From contig JAPFBE010000003.1 of the NCBI GenBank assembly GCA_034336665.1, positions 13,556,360 to 13,620,359 of the forward strand: DNA of 64,000 bases, read 5' to 3'. How positions within the stretch are numbered: the first letter of the stretch is position 1; each line of letters starts with the position of its first letter. Below the pieces are notes generated by a model. The model was not told where the DNA came from, ran no database searches, and saw nothing but the letters and a program-made list of their open reading frames with translations. Positions 1-13,300 of this stretch are shown here, one piece after another. Source of the stretch: Luscinia megarhynchos. Lineage: Eukaryota; Chordata; Aves; Passeriformes; Turdidae. Both the position numbers and the translations under genes were made by a program.

Positions 1-162
1 CAACTCACTCATGAGAGCTGGGAGATGCCACAGAGGATGCAGGGACCAAAGAGTGTAAAAATACTGAGCAAAGGGTGTTTGGTTTGGTTTTTTTTGTTTT
101 TTGTTTTTTTTTATATAATGAGATTAGAAAGGCACGGAACCCTATCCATACACTAGCCCCAT

Positions 163-521
163 TGTGCTAGTTTGGCTGGGGTTGAGTTAATTCTCTTCAC
201 ATTGGCTGTGTATTGGGTTAGTGCTGGGCACAGGGTTGATAATACAGAGATGTTTTTTGTTATTGCTGAGCAGGGTTTACACAGAGCCAAGGCCTTTTCT
301 GCTTTTCCTACAGCCAGGCTGGCGAGGGGGCTGGGAGTGTGTGGGAGGAGGCACAGCTGGGACAGGTGACCCCAGCTGAGGAAAGGCATATTCTGTCTTC
401 AACACTTGAATAACAGAAACATTTCCGTGTTAGCAACTCTGTGTTCAGCACTAATCAAATACACAGCCCCTTGCCAGCCAATGTGAAGAGCATTAACTCT
501 AGCCCAAGCAAAACCAGCACA
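163..521. mobile_element. ERV LTR fragments in inverted (fold-back) arrangement
   Basis: Two related segments face each other. The left one (about 163-397) reads on the + strand from TGTGCTAG through the TTAATTCTCTTCACATTGGC motif. The right one (about 398-521) is the same LTR beginning read on the - strand, ending ...CCAGCACA. Both resemble the 5' portion of passerine ERV LTRs as I remember them. No internal retroviral gene is present and no clean target-site duplication is visible, so this is an old, partial non-coding remnant. The family name is not assigned. Confidence 0.6.
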
Positions 522-567
522 GCCATCCATTACACCGGCAGTGAGAGCAGTGAAGGTGCGGCAGGGT

Positions 568-955
568 CTGGAGCACCGTTCCCGTGAGGAGCAGCTGAGG
601 GAGCGGCGCCGCTCCGCCGGGAAAAGGACGCTCGGTGCCCTTTCGCTCCGCGCTCCCGGACAGGAGGAGCCTGTGAGGCCGTCTGTTCTGCCAGCGACGG
701 GATGAGAGGACACAGTGTTGAGCTGTGCCAGGAACGGTTTAGGTTGGACATTAGGAAGAATTAGGAAGAAAGGGTGAGTAGACATTGGAATGGGCTGCTG
801 GTGGAGTCACCATCCTTGGAGGTGTTTAAGGAAAGACTGGGCATGGCACTCAGTGCCATGGTCTCTGACGGTGTTCGGTACGGTTTGGGTTCGACGACCT
901 CCGACATCTTTTCCAACCTGATTGGGAAAGACTGATCCTGTGATCTCTGAAGAGC
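568..955 (+). mobile_element. CR1 LINE 3' fragment
   Basis: The segment includes GAGGAGCAGCTGAGGGAGC near its start, then GGTTTAGGTTGGACATTAGG and a CATCCTTGGAGGTGTTTAAG stretch. These are typical of the 3' end of avian CR1 read in sense. It ends in a degenerate version of the CR1 tail (GATCCTGTGATCTCTGA). The middle is GC-rich and divergent. It lies just upstream of the APOO CpG promoter. No intact ORF remains. Confidence 0.8.
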
Positions 956-959
956 CGAA

Positions 960-1300
960 CCTTCTTTATGAATGCTGCAGGGTAACACACCGAGCCATGC
1001 TGCGGGGTTGACGCTAGCGTGTGAGCACTTTGGGCACGCCGGCACCCCAGTTGCGCCCCACAGGAGCCCCGAGGCGCCACTCCCCCACGGCAGCCATTCC
1101 CCGGGGCAGCCCGCGCTCATTGGAACCCCTCCGCTCCCCGGGCGGGCGCTGGGCGGTGCCGCCGCGTGACGTCACGCCGCGGTGACGCCATCGCCCCGTC
1201 GCCGCGCGCCCGGCGCCGCCATGTTCAAGGTGAGGAGGGGTCCGCGCCGGGGCCGGGCCCGCAGCGCTCGGGGCTCCCCCGCTCCGTTCTGCTCTTAACT
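960..1300 (+). promoter_or_regulatory. APOO: APOO CpG-rich promoter with consensus CRE
   Basis: This is a CpG-rich block around the APOO start codon. It holds an inverted CCAAT box (ATTGG, 1119-1123), a perfect palindromic cAMP-response element TGACGTCA (1167-1174), and a second half-site (GGTGACGCC) shortly after it. No TATA box is visible, as is usual for a housekeeping mitochondrial gene. The transcription start is not determinable from sequence, but the CRE lies only 47 bp upstream of the ATG, so the 5' UTR may be very short or the CRE may be transcribed. Confidence 0.6.
1221..1229 (+). CDS. APOO: APOO coding exon 1 (MFK)
   Basis: The start codon sits in a strong context (GCCGCCATGT) and is followed after three codons by a GTGAGG donor. 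MFK followed by VI in the next exon matches the start of human APOO. The exon is too short to appear as an open frame. The phase is 0. Confidence 0.85.
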
Positions 1301-4300
1301 CTTCGCAGGCACTTGGCTCCGCTCTCCTTGCGGCTGCTTAATCGCTCCTTTTAGCGCTTCGGAACCGCGTGCCCTCCGTGTTGCATGGCAAGAGACACAT
1401 TCCTTAGCTAAGCTTGCTGCTGGGGTGCAGCCGCGCGCGGCTGTGTACCGCGGAGTTTGGCTTCGTGCGTGCAGATCACGTTCCTTCTTTACAGTTGCTT
1501 CTTATTTTGAAATTGCCTCCAGCAGCGCGGAGCTGTTTTACCGCAGAGTTTGGGTTCGTGCAGTTGTCGCTTGAAAGTGTCAACTGGATCTTGAAAAGTC
1601 TCTCTTTAGGTGTGTGAAGGTTGTCAGTGAAACCTGCGAGAAGCACGGTCCGGCTCTCGCTGCCTCTGGTTAGAGCAGCCCCAGGCCCCATCAGGCTAGG
1701 AGCAAGCTCTGTGTACCAGTCAGGTCGTTGTTACGGCTGCTCATTAAAAAAAAACAAAAAAAGCTACCAAAACCTGGTGATGCTCGACTCTTGATACTCA
1801 TTTTCCTTGGTACCACTTTCTGTGTGAAATACTGGTAATATATTTAGATACCAATATACTGGGTATATAGAATAGAATAGAATAGAATAGAATAGAATAG
1901 AATAGAATAGAATAGAATAGAATAGAATAGAATAGAATCACAAGCTCCATCTCAACATGAGGAATAACTTTACGTTGAGGGTTGCAGAGCACTGGAACAG
2001 CTGCTGGGTCGTGGAGTCTCTCTGGAGACATTCAAAGCCACCTACCTGGGCATGTTCCTGCCCCAGGTGACCCTGCCTTGGCTGGGCGTTGGGCTGGATA
2101 ATCTCCAGAGGTCCCTTCCAACCCCGACAGTTCTGTGAGTGTCATACTGATGTGCTGGGCTCCCCCTTACTCTGCTCCTGTCACATATTCCTTTTTGTGC
2201 TTTAATGTTGGAATTCTGTGCTCAGAATCATTGAGAATTCCCTAGTTGATGCTGGGTTGTCATTAGAGGGGTTGTATGTGTTATATGTGAACCTGTGCAT
2301 TTAGGCATTTTGTGTAATATCAGTACTTTTATACAGCCATTGAGGATTTAGGCTAACCTGATGTTATGCCTCTAAGAGCCAAAGGGGATGGTGGCTTTTT
2401 GTCCAGGATATTTGTGCTTCAGGGACAGGAGTGTTGAAGAGTTTGCATTTTGGTTTTGTGTTTTTATTGTTTGGGTTGAGAAATAGGAGGAAGAATAGAA
2501 AAAGAAGAGAAAAAATGAAGTGATTTCATACATTAGGACCAGTATCAGCCTTCTCAAAAGTATGCTCAAGATTTTAATATCTGGTGTCTAAAGATAAAGT
2601 TGAATTCTTCAGCTAGAGAGGTGTAAATGTATATTTTTTGCTTAGAATAACTGCAGAGCATTGCCAATAGAAAAGAATGTCAGCTGTGCTTTTCTCATAC
2701 TGAGTGGCTGTAAGACTGGCAGGCTGAAAACACAGCTCAATCAGTCAAAATGTTTTACTAAAGCAATTGTTTTATTACTATGTGGTTAGTATTCAATTAG
2801 GAATTCAAAAACGAGATCCTAAAGGGAGTTTTGGAAACGAAATGTACAGCAGTTGATCTTTCATACTCCCAAATAAATACTTCTGTGTGTGCAGTTATGC
2901 AGTATTTCAGCTGCAGTTCTGTCTGTCACGTCCTAGCTGATGTAGGGAACCTTTGCAGTTTGACTTGAACAGCACATTTAAGAAGAAATTTAACTCGCAG
3001 TTTCAGAGGTTAGTTTAATTTTATTAAAAAGTAAAACCAATGGAAAATGTCTGCACTTCAGTGTCTTGATAATATAAACAGTTGACATTTTCAGTCTGAG
3101 TAGTTCTGTGATCACTGATACTGGTTTGTGAAACCCAGGTGCTTCCAGTCTTGTGCTCTGCTGTTTGTCTTTATATAAAAATCTCAAATATTTAAAACAT
3201 TTGGTTTTGCTGTTTCTGCTGGTGACACTTAGCATCATTTACAAATTTACTATTTGAAAACATATTTCAGAATGAAAATGCATGTAGATTTTTGCCTTTT
3301 CAGTGACAAAACAATTTTGCAGTGAAAAAAGGAAAGATTGACGAACTAAACTCTACAGCTATTAATGGTTAGTAGCATTTGTTTTTGTCCTGGCTAATGG
3401 AAGTATGTGAAGAGTGTTTAAGCAAACATTATTAAATATTATCCTTGTCTTTCCTTGGCTGTGAAACAGCTGATCCAGTCATTGTGGTGTTTCATTTATA
3501 GTAATTTAGTAATTAGTCCATAAATTCAGACAAGGAAAAACTTCCATTTTAAGCAAGTTTTTCCATACCTTTTGACCCATCAAGTCCTTTACGTCTTCCA
3601 GAAAAGTAGTCCTGTGACCTAGTTCTTGTGTGCTGTTTTTCTGCACTTAAACAAACATTTTCAGGAAGTTTGACAACTATATAGTCTAATTTTTAATTTG
3701 AGGAGTCTCTTGGTTACATTTAATAAACATTCCACCTGCAAAGCAGTGGAAGAAATTTAAGCTGCAAATGCTTGACTACCTCCAACAAGCTGATATGGTG
3801 TGGATAATTTTAAAGCTGCTTTCTAACAGTTCTGCTACAGACAGAAAGAGCAATTGTGCCGTGGCCGGGCCATGAAGGAGGCATGGCGTGGCCACGGCTC
3901 CAGCCTCACAAGCAGCTAGGTCAGTGCAACAGACCTGCTGTGTGTGAAAAGGAGGAGGCCTTGCTGCCTGCTCCTTTCTCATGCCCTCTCCCCTGACCCA
4001 CACCGTTCCTCTGGTGCTTGTCAGGCTGTTTCATGGAAGGGTTCCATTTGCTAAGGCTGCACAAAGCTCTCCACTTCTCTTTCAGGATTAATATTTTGCC
4101 AAATTGGCGAGGTGAATTGCCTCACGGTGGAAGATCCGGCCACCAAAGCTAGGGCAAGGTGAGCAGCAGGACTCCTGGGAGCCAGTGCTGGAGAGGAGCC
4201 AGACACCTCCAGTTTGGTGTTGGATCCACTCGTGCTGTAACCTGATGCAGCAAAACAGGCAGTTGTAACTCTGCACATGTCCCTGAGCAGTAGCAGGAGT

Positions 4301-7300
4301 ATGGGACATTGAAAGCTTTCCCATTTCAACTGACATTCCTGGAGTTATACTTTGCTGTTAATCAAGCTGAGTGTTTGCTGGAAAATGCTCTCTGGGCATT
4401 CTTGATCTACTGTGAAGCTAAAAATTTTTCTCTTCTGTTTTTTAAGTTGAAGCAGACTTTCCCTTTAAGAAATTAAGTTTCACGTAGGTCCTGAATATTT
4501 GAAGAGTTATATCCGCCTTACTCATGGTGGTTGTGTTATGTGATTGGATTGAATTTAAAGAATTTAAAATAATCAAGTAATTAACGTTTTTCACAGAAAA
4601 GTGGGAGACATTTCTAAAATTCTTAGAAAGTATTGATTTATAGCTGTAGGTCTCATCGTTTTCCTAAATCTAGATGTAGATATTAAGTAGAAGTAAAACT
4701 GAACTTCTTGGTACTAACTTTGGAAAATTGAGATAATATGGGCATTCACAAATTTGTTTAAAATATAAATATAATCTTGCTATTTAAACTGAGTAAGTTT
4801 TAAAATTATTTTAAATGAGAGGAAACAAGATATTTTTTTTGAGATGAAGACTTTTCCAATTGCCATGTGGGTGATTTAGATGTTGTCATTTGAGTGTGTG
4901 AGAGCATTCGATTGTGTACTGCTGACCCTCCTTTCTCCTAATTTCCAAGCATCTTAATGTGTCACCTTTTACCATATAGAGGGACACAAACATTGTCTAC
5001 CTGGGTGTGCTCAAACACGTTGCCATTTTGTTTGCACGTAATGATGTGCTTGTCTTCCTGTAATGTTTCCAGGTAATTCGGCTGGGGGCCACCCCTGTCA
5101 GCCTGAGCTTGCTCTCTGTCCAGGTTTATGCTGCTTCTTCAGAGAAGGCTTGCAAAAAGGATTTGCTGAAAATTGAAGAGGTAAGTGTGTTTAGAGTCTT
5201 AGTGCTCTTCTATCTAAAGAGTTCTGGAAACATTGTGTTTTGATACATGAAAGCAGTTGGGCACACCTCATCACCTTTTGTATTCCTGCCTTTAAAATTG
5301 CTTCTCAGTTTTCCACAACCGAGACATCAGTTTTGTTTTTACCTGGGCATTGCATTTGATGTTCTTCGCTTGATAGTGCCAGGCCTGCTTGTGTGTAAGA
5401 ACTTTTTCCTACATTAAAGCCTTCTTTCTATTCTTCATTCAGAAATTACATTTTCATGTTTGTAGATTTACTTGTGGTTATCTTTCAAATCCAAAATATT
5501 TTCCTTGCTTTTTATCCAGATAATACCACTTAATTTTTGGTGTAAGTACTGTTGGTAAATTATAATAAAATTCATTTATGTTCTCCACTAAAACAGCAAA
5601 TAAGAATGTTTTATTTCTAAAAATAGTATATTTTTTGTGATCATGATTCTTGTCTGGCAGTACTTTGAATCCACCATAATAGCCTACAAAATTTCATCAG
5701 TTTTCCTTTTTTCACAGTATTCAGACCTAAGCAACAACAAATACAATAGGTAGTGGTAATAAATACCTGTTGTGTTTTAATTTCCTTAAGATGTTACAAA
5801 TGTCTTGGTTATAAGTAGAGCCTTAAAATGCCCTGTCAAACTGTAGAGTCACCAGCATTGTTGCACAGGCTTTTAAAAGTCTCCAACACTAAAAAAAAAT
5901 TAAAATAAGTAGTTCATAATTAAATCCAGCTTTATATGCATGAGAGCATGCAGTTGTTTAAAAATTTTGAGTACTTCAGCCCAAGCTAAAGTGTTGTGCC
6001 ATAAGCACTGGAACTAGATCAGACTGGTGCTGGTGTTTTGGCTGGGCAGTTCCCTTGTGCAGGGTGAGAGGAGCTGTGGTTGCAGGGGGCTCCTGGACTG
6101 GGTGCCTCAGCTGGGCCATCGTGCCCAGCCTCTGCTGGCCTGAGTCAGTCGTGAGGCAGCAGCCTGGAGTTCATGTGAGCTGAGTAATGGGCTTGCCATC
6201 AACTCCAGCACAGCAGAATGTGCAAGCCATGGGGTTTTGGCTGCCTTTCTTGCCATTCACAGGGTGTTAGTTTGGATCGCTACTGTGTCAGCTGTCTAGT
6301 TTCATAAAATATATGGGAATTTCCTTATCTCCAAGGCTTCTGGCCTTGTGCCAGACATTGCTGTGAGGTTGTCCAACAGGATCAAAGTTCAGCTTGTGAC
6401 TGTGATTGCCGGGGATGACCAGGCTTCCTAGGGAAGTGAGACCGAAAATCCTTGTCTTTCAAAGTGTTATGGGAAATCCAGCTGCACAGGTTATCACTTT
6501 ATTGGATACATTTGATGTAATTTTATGGTTAGCAGCTTTTTTGATAATGACAGACACAGTTCTTTTCCAGCTGATCATTAAAAGAGAGCTAGCTACATTT
6601 TAATGCAGCAATACTTGTAATCATCAGTTTATAATAAACTACTAAATGGAGTATAAATATGGTGTAAAATATGAGCTCTTTATACTAAACATCTGTGTAG
6701 TATATAAACTGCTAGAAATTTTAATAGGTTTTGTTTTGATCTCTCAACTTTGCTGTTCATCTTCAACAGTACAAACTCAGGTCTCTCTTTTTTGATGGAT
6801 GCAGTTTCAAATATGCTTAGGTAATTGTAGTAGATTCTAAGTCTTAAACAGGGTGGTTTAGCATCTATTATGTGAGGATGCCCATTGCTCCTTACAGTTC
6901 CTCTTTGCTCAGTGCCAGGTTGCCACGTGGTTAATGACCAAAGGTTGTACCATTTTCCTGCTCAGTAACAAACAGGCACATTTGTATTGGATGTTACCTT
7001 TGTTAGAAGCTGCTTAGGCTCTTTAATGATGGCTTGTGCAAATATAGAAAATGATTGATTGTGATTTCTAGTACATTCAGTATGTTCACTGGGAACCAGA
7101 AGTGCTGATTAAGGTGAGAAACATTTTTCACAATTATGTTGTGTGTTCTTATTAAACTAGTTTAATATTAATTTATAACTTGTGACTTGGGTCATATAGC
7201 AGCTATGAATGAATTGTGTAGCAGTTAGAAGTCATCTTCATCATAATTATGTGCTGTATAATTAAACTTTGCTCATAATGGTTGTCTCAGCTGTGTGAAT

Positions 7301-10300
7301 TTTTATTATGCATTGTTTATGTAGTAAGCACAGTGTTAGGTGTTCTCAGCTTAGACTGTTCATGCCCTGAAGACCTACTTACACAATTACACCTTTGTTT
7401 TTAACTTCTTGTTTGCTAATATTCACAGCTGTCACTGTACTCCTCTCCAGCTCGTGAGACTAAATATGTGGAGAATCCCAAAACGGACTTGGAAGAGGGG
7501 GTTTCCCATTTGCGGCAGGTTATGGAGCCATATACAGCCTGGTGTCAGGTATAATGGTTTGTATTGCAGCTGCTGGTGGTTCAGGGGTAAAGCCCCAGCT
7601 GGGATTGTGGTTTGTTTTTTCTGAGTTGGAATTAACATGCAGCAGCAAAGTAAAAGTTGATAGCTGTAAAACCATTTTTCAGAAATGTGGCATCACTGAA
7701 AGTTTACTGCGTTGCTTAAAATTTTCCGCAGTTCAGGTCATAATGTTTACCCCCTTCTCCTACAGAACCAGTTGTGTCTTTATACTAATTTGCTGAACTA
7801 AACCCTGGATTTAGGGTTTCTCCTTCCAAAAGAATTAAAATTAACTAAAGCATAGAACTGTTTTCTGAAGTGAACTTTAGGCTTAAGTATACTTAGGGAT
7901 ACCTGGATTTGGCACTGTTCTGTGGCCGAGGAAGATAAGAGTAATATTTGCAGTTTTCATGCTGAAGGAGGCCTTAAATTATCAAGCAGTGTGTTTTGGA
8001 GCAGCAAAACCAAGTTGCCCTTGCTGCAACTGTGACAAAACACAGCTTAGCAAAAAATAAATCAGTATTTGCTGAACTGGAATGTTGAGGGAAGAAGTAC
8101 AGCTCTCTGGAAGAAAGAAAATCCCAGGCCACTAAGCTTGGTGGTAAACCTAATCTCAGACCTTTCCCTTGAAAACTTTCTCATATGTATTTTGTTAGGT
8201 AGAATGTTTAGAGTAAATAGTCATTAAATACAAAAATAGGCTCTGTAGCAGAAAGGAAAACCAAGATTTTTGTAATCGAGGCCTAAATTGTTGGTATTAG
8301 ATTGCAGTGCCCTAGGATAGCTTTCTTGCTCTTTCCTGCCCAGGAAATACTGAGGCTTACTTTTGAAGTGGGAGGCATCTTTCCCTCTGTGGTTGTCTCT
8401 TGACAACTGTAGGTGATTCTCTACTTTGCCCTCTGCCTGTTGTGAATCCTCTTAAGCTGCTAGCTGCTTGCTCAGCTCTTCATGGAAAGCCAGGCTGTTC
8501 ATTTTTGAGGGTGTCCTTTCTGCCTGGAAGTTCTGTGTGGTGCTACCTTTAACAGGACTGAAACATTTCTTCAGAGTTACTCAGTCTAGTGTTTGTGAAG
8601 TGCCACCAGCAGGAGCACTGGCTGCAACTGGGAAGGGGAAGGGTGGTTTTCCACAGAATTTTTCTGGCCTCCCATGAACACATGGGTTTTATTTGTGGTA
8701 ACCCTAACTGGGCAGTGAAATTGAAGAGGAGGTTAGCCTTTAACCTTGCTTGATGTCTTCCTGACCTGTTGCCATCCTATTTGTTTTAATTTTTTTGTCT
8801 GTCTGATCATTGACATAAGACGTGCTCTTCTGCTCACACACAGCAAGCCATTTCCTGGCAGTGGTTTACTGACTCATTTTATGAAGTGGGCATGTAAACT
8901 TTATGGGTTTGGGGCAACCTTGCTTAACTGTAGTCAGAGATAGCTTTGGTTTTACACCCCCTGCCCATCCCTGCTATGTTGAAGAAAATATTTAGGTGTG
9001 TCCCAGTTGTCTTTAAAATCAAACAGATAACCCAGGATACTCAGAATTAAATCAATTATGTTTGTATATCCATTTTACTTTTCCAAAATTACTTAACTGT
9101 AGTGGAAATGCAGCTCAAAACTCAGATGTAGAAATGAGCCACTTATATTTCAGTCGTAACAGAAGATCAGGCTTAGTCTCTGGGGTCTTTAGAGCAAGTT
9201 CTTCTTAAATTGGCTTTTAATAAGACCAGCATCCATTTAAAGTTATGTTGTGTGTCACATGCTAACACTTTTTTATTTTCATGACAGATGGTTTTTTTTA
9301 CATCACTCTTGCTAGTGAGGATATGAAAGTTCTAAAGATATCCCCATACAGTATCCTAAACAAATACTTTCACTTCTGCACAGGTGCAAGACTATTCTCT
9401 GCTTTAGCTTTGGGCATATATATTTAGGAGTTTGTTCCCTCATTTATAGACAGCCTTACACTGTCTCTCTGAAGTATTATTAGTGTAAATAACAATTAGC
9501 AGGGTTCTTTTTGTTGAGATTTCTTTTTAAATTTTGATAAAATGCAGACTGCATTATTTTACATCTTGAATATTCTCAGTCCGAAAAAAAATCTAAAACT
9601 GGTCTGTGGGGTTGATGTAGTGTCTTTGATTTACTTTGGACATCTATGGACATCTAATTTTCAAAATCACTTCAAAATGCAGTCTTGTTAACCTAAGACA
9701 GTCTCCTGGAAAATGGAATTTATCACCTTGCAGAATGAGTCACATACCCCTGCAAAGTGTGAGGAAGGAGTTTATTGCAGTGTTGCACTTCTTTTCTTTG
9801 CATCACCTCAGGTATTTTTGGAATTCCTGCATACACTGAGAAACCCAAGATAATTCTGAGTTTCAGTTGCCTGATCTCAATAAATTACTGAGATTGACAT
9901 CTGTGTTTTGAAGTATTGTGTTTTATCTCTGTCCAAAGACTCCTTTGAGAATAATCTGTAAGTTATGCTAAATGTAACATTGAGCAAACATAGCCCTGTA
10001 AGTGAAGGGTGAAAATGGGAATAAATAAGTTATTTTAGGGTCCCATCACTTTTTTCTTTCTTGGTTTTTTTTCTCCTTTCTTTGTCAGGTCAGTTACAGT
10101 CTATAGTTAATATTTTACTTACTTGGTATCTATTTACCCTTGTTCTCTCTTTTTTTTAGGATCTTTATGCCAAAGCTATGCCCAAGTTAGAAAAAGCTGT
10201 TGAGCATGGTAGAGGTAAATCAGCTTAGTTTTCTTAACTAGCAATTAAAAATGCAGAACTGTACTGTATCTTCAGTTTAAAGGGAATTCCATTAAGCATC

Positions 10301-13300
10301 ACTGTGTGTATAATTTCTAATGCATTTAAGACTACTTTATTTCCACTGTGTATGTGTTTGAATTTCCTTTGTGGATCACTTATGACACTACATTTCTAAA
10401 CAATTGAAATCTGAGACCAGCATTTATGTTTTTTTATGTCACTAAAAATTAGTTATGCAGGAAGAGAAGGGGAAAAACCCTCACAGTTTATTCCCAGCCA
10501 GCAGTATTTGCTTGACCCAGTTTAGTAGCTGAAACCTCCTGTGAAGTTTATTACTTGTTGCAAGCATTAGGTCTTTTGTTTGTAATGTTTAGCTGTTTCA
10601 TTTCGGTTTGCTTCCATGGATCTCCTAAAATTTTTTTAATTAATCCAAAATAATATAAATTTGTATTTATTTTGGGAGCAGCCTTTCATACTTGGGCTTA
10701 CCAGGACTGAGCAAGGATTCTAGGTAGAGCCCATTTCAGATACTGCATCTCATTTCTTTAAACTTACAAGTTTCAGTCTTTTGAACTCATTTGCATGGAA
10801 GATTTTCCATAGTTTTCCATTTCCCGCACCAGACTCCCATCTTAGAGTGCACTTTGTTTTTGCTGTGTTTTTCCATTGTTCTGTGATTGGTTTTTGTACA
10901 GTATTTTACTGAAACTAGTTATTGTTAATGTGTAACTGTAAAATTCCAGTTTGCAAAAGTTTTTATCACTAATTTGAAAAGGATATGATTGAGATGCAAA
11001 AGAGCAAAACAAAACAGATGGCCCAGGAGCAGAGGCAAAGCTCCTGTGAAAATTGGTGAATACAATACAATATTCAGTTTCATTCATGTGTTACTAGAGA
11101 AGATCTCAAAGGCTTTGAATTTTTTGACAGCATATCTAAAATCTTCATGATAGTTAAATGTGTTTTGATAACTCTTTGTGTTTTGTAATAATTGCCAGCA
11201 TGTATTGATGACTCCTTATCACAAAAACTCTTTCACATTACATTAAAGCACTTTGTCCTGTCTTCTTTTCAGAGGGCTATGAATTTCTCCAGAAACCGCC
11301 TGCTGGATTTTATCCAAGACTTGGTGTGATAAGCTTTGCTGGAATTATTGGATTGTTTCTTGCTAGAGGGTAAGTGGAAACCATTTCAACTGGTTGTATT
11401 ATGATTCTAGATAAGTAATTTTTCTGTGAGTTTTAGGGTACTAATTTTTAATTGTGACAGGGAGATGTGAATTAACTGTACAAGCGTGTTTCTTTTTTCC
11501 TCCAATTATAAAGAAACTTCATGGAAAAGGTGTTTAACAACCAACAATTATTGTTTTATTAGTGCTGTATTTGTTACTAAAATCTAGTTTTCCATTATTT
11601 TGCAGTAGTATTTTAGTATAACAAAAGGCAAAGGACTGGTTTGGTATCTTTTAACCTAAAAATATTTTTAATTATTTAAGTTCTTGATCACATGCATTAC
11701 TGTAGAAAAGAACAGAGGAATGAATTATGGTAAAATAAAAGATGTTCCTGAACTATGATATGTGTCCAATTAGGTGTATATTTGATTTTTTTCGAAGGAT
11801 TGTGTATCCATGGGCAGAGCTGCTGCAGATGGTGATTCAGCAAATAGACTTGTGAACTCTTGATATACTATAAATACCTGCACATTTTGCACTACAGAAA
11901 AATGATACAGTTAATTTCATCACATTAATTGAAGAAATGTCAATGCTTTCATAGAAAGAGGCATTAGTCTAAGAAATGTTAAGTGTGAAGAAGTATTTTG
12001 TGCTTATGTTAAGATATTTTTAATGCAGTGAAATGTAGGTAACAGAATTTAAAAGCTGTAGAATTTAAATACCAGTGAGGACATGTTTTAGAGAAAAATA
12101 AACCTTTGTGGGGCCTGAATCTGTTGAATAAACTGAAGTATGTGCTTGGCTTTGTAGAAATTAGAAGTGCACCTCAAAATATTGAATTTTCCAGTGAAGC
12201 TGGTGAAAGCAGTACTTTTTTTTCCCCCTAGTGTTTTTTTTTAAATGAAATCAAGGTAACTTTCCTGTTTGAAATTCTTCTTCTTCAAATTCCTGCTTCT
12301 CAATTGCCGTGATCATGAATGAGATCAGCTTCTATCACTTAGGACTGTAGCAAAATGAGGGAAGAGGGGGAAGTGAGTTACACACTAAAGCAGTACATGA
12401 TCTGAAAAATATAAAGGCTAAACCCTAATGCATCATTCATCTTGAGACTGGAATTGAAAGACTAGACGATCCTAAGTTTAATGAAAATAAACATCTCATA
12501 CTGAAATGTTAAATTTGTGAATCTTTTAGGATGGGAGCCATGATTTTAAGACTTTTTTTTTTTTTTCTGGTAATAGTTCAAAATATGACTGTTATTTCCA
12601 GAAAGCATTCAAACCATGGAAGGAAGTGCCCCTTAATTTTGATGCTACCAAAAGTCATCTTTATTTTATTCCTCCCTCTCTTGGTCTTTGTGGAGAAATT
12701 GCCCTCTTGAAAGGTACAGATAAAATCCTCCTGGTCCAAGCATAACACTTGAATATGGGCAGCTGCTCACTCGGTAGAGAATGTGGTATTCAAAGTTTAA
12801 TCATGTGAATCTTGTGCAGTCATCCAGCTTGGTTTAAAATGCCATTAGAGAGAATTAGTTTTAACTCGTGTTGCAGATGCACTTCACTTGTAAGAGAGCA
12901 GCAGCAATATGTTTATTGATGTAAAGCAATGATTTGAAAGGATTTGATGACAAGGCACACTTGATCAGTTACTGCATAGAGGACAGGGTCAGACAGACGT
13001 GTCTGGGGAGGATCATCCTCTTGAGTCACAGGATTCAGAGACAACCTCCTTCATTTCTAGACTCCTACTCGGAGAGCCTAGATGGCCCCAGGCCTAGTCC
13101 CAGACTTGGTCAGCAGTTTGTGTCCAAAGGATTTTACATGCACAATCCAAGATATGATCTCAGTGAAGCTTACAAAGTTTAGCAAACTATTAGGAGGGCC
13201 CCTACTGATCAGAGTGATTATTTCTTCAGAAACTGGTAGGATGGAAGAGAAAATACACTAAAATATATTTAAGAAAATTGTTTATAAATAAAATGTTGGG

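Larger units (their letters stand above)
1230..5072 (+). other. APOO: APOO intron 1
   Basis: This 3.8-kb intron holds a 16-bp palindrome, a diverged direct repeat of about 32-35 bp, an (AATAG)n microsatellite and a CR1 3' tail, listed separately. The rest is AT-rich intronic sequence in which I recognise nothing. Confidence 0.8.
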
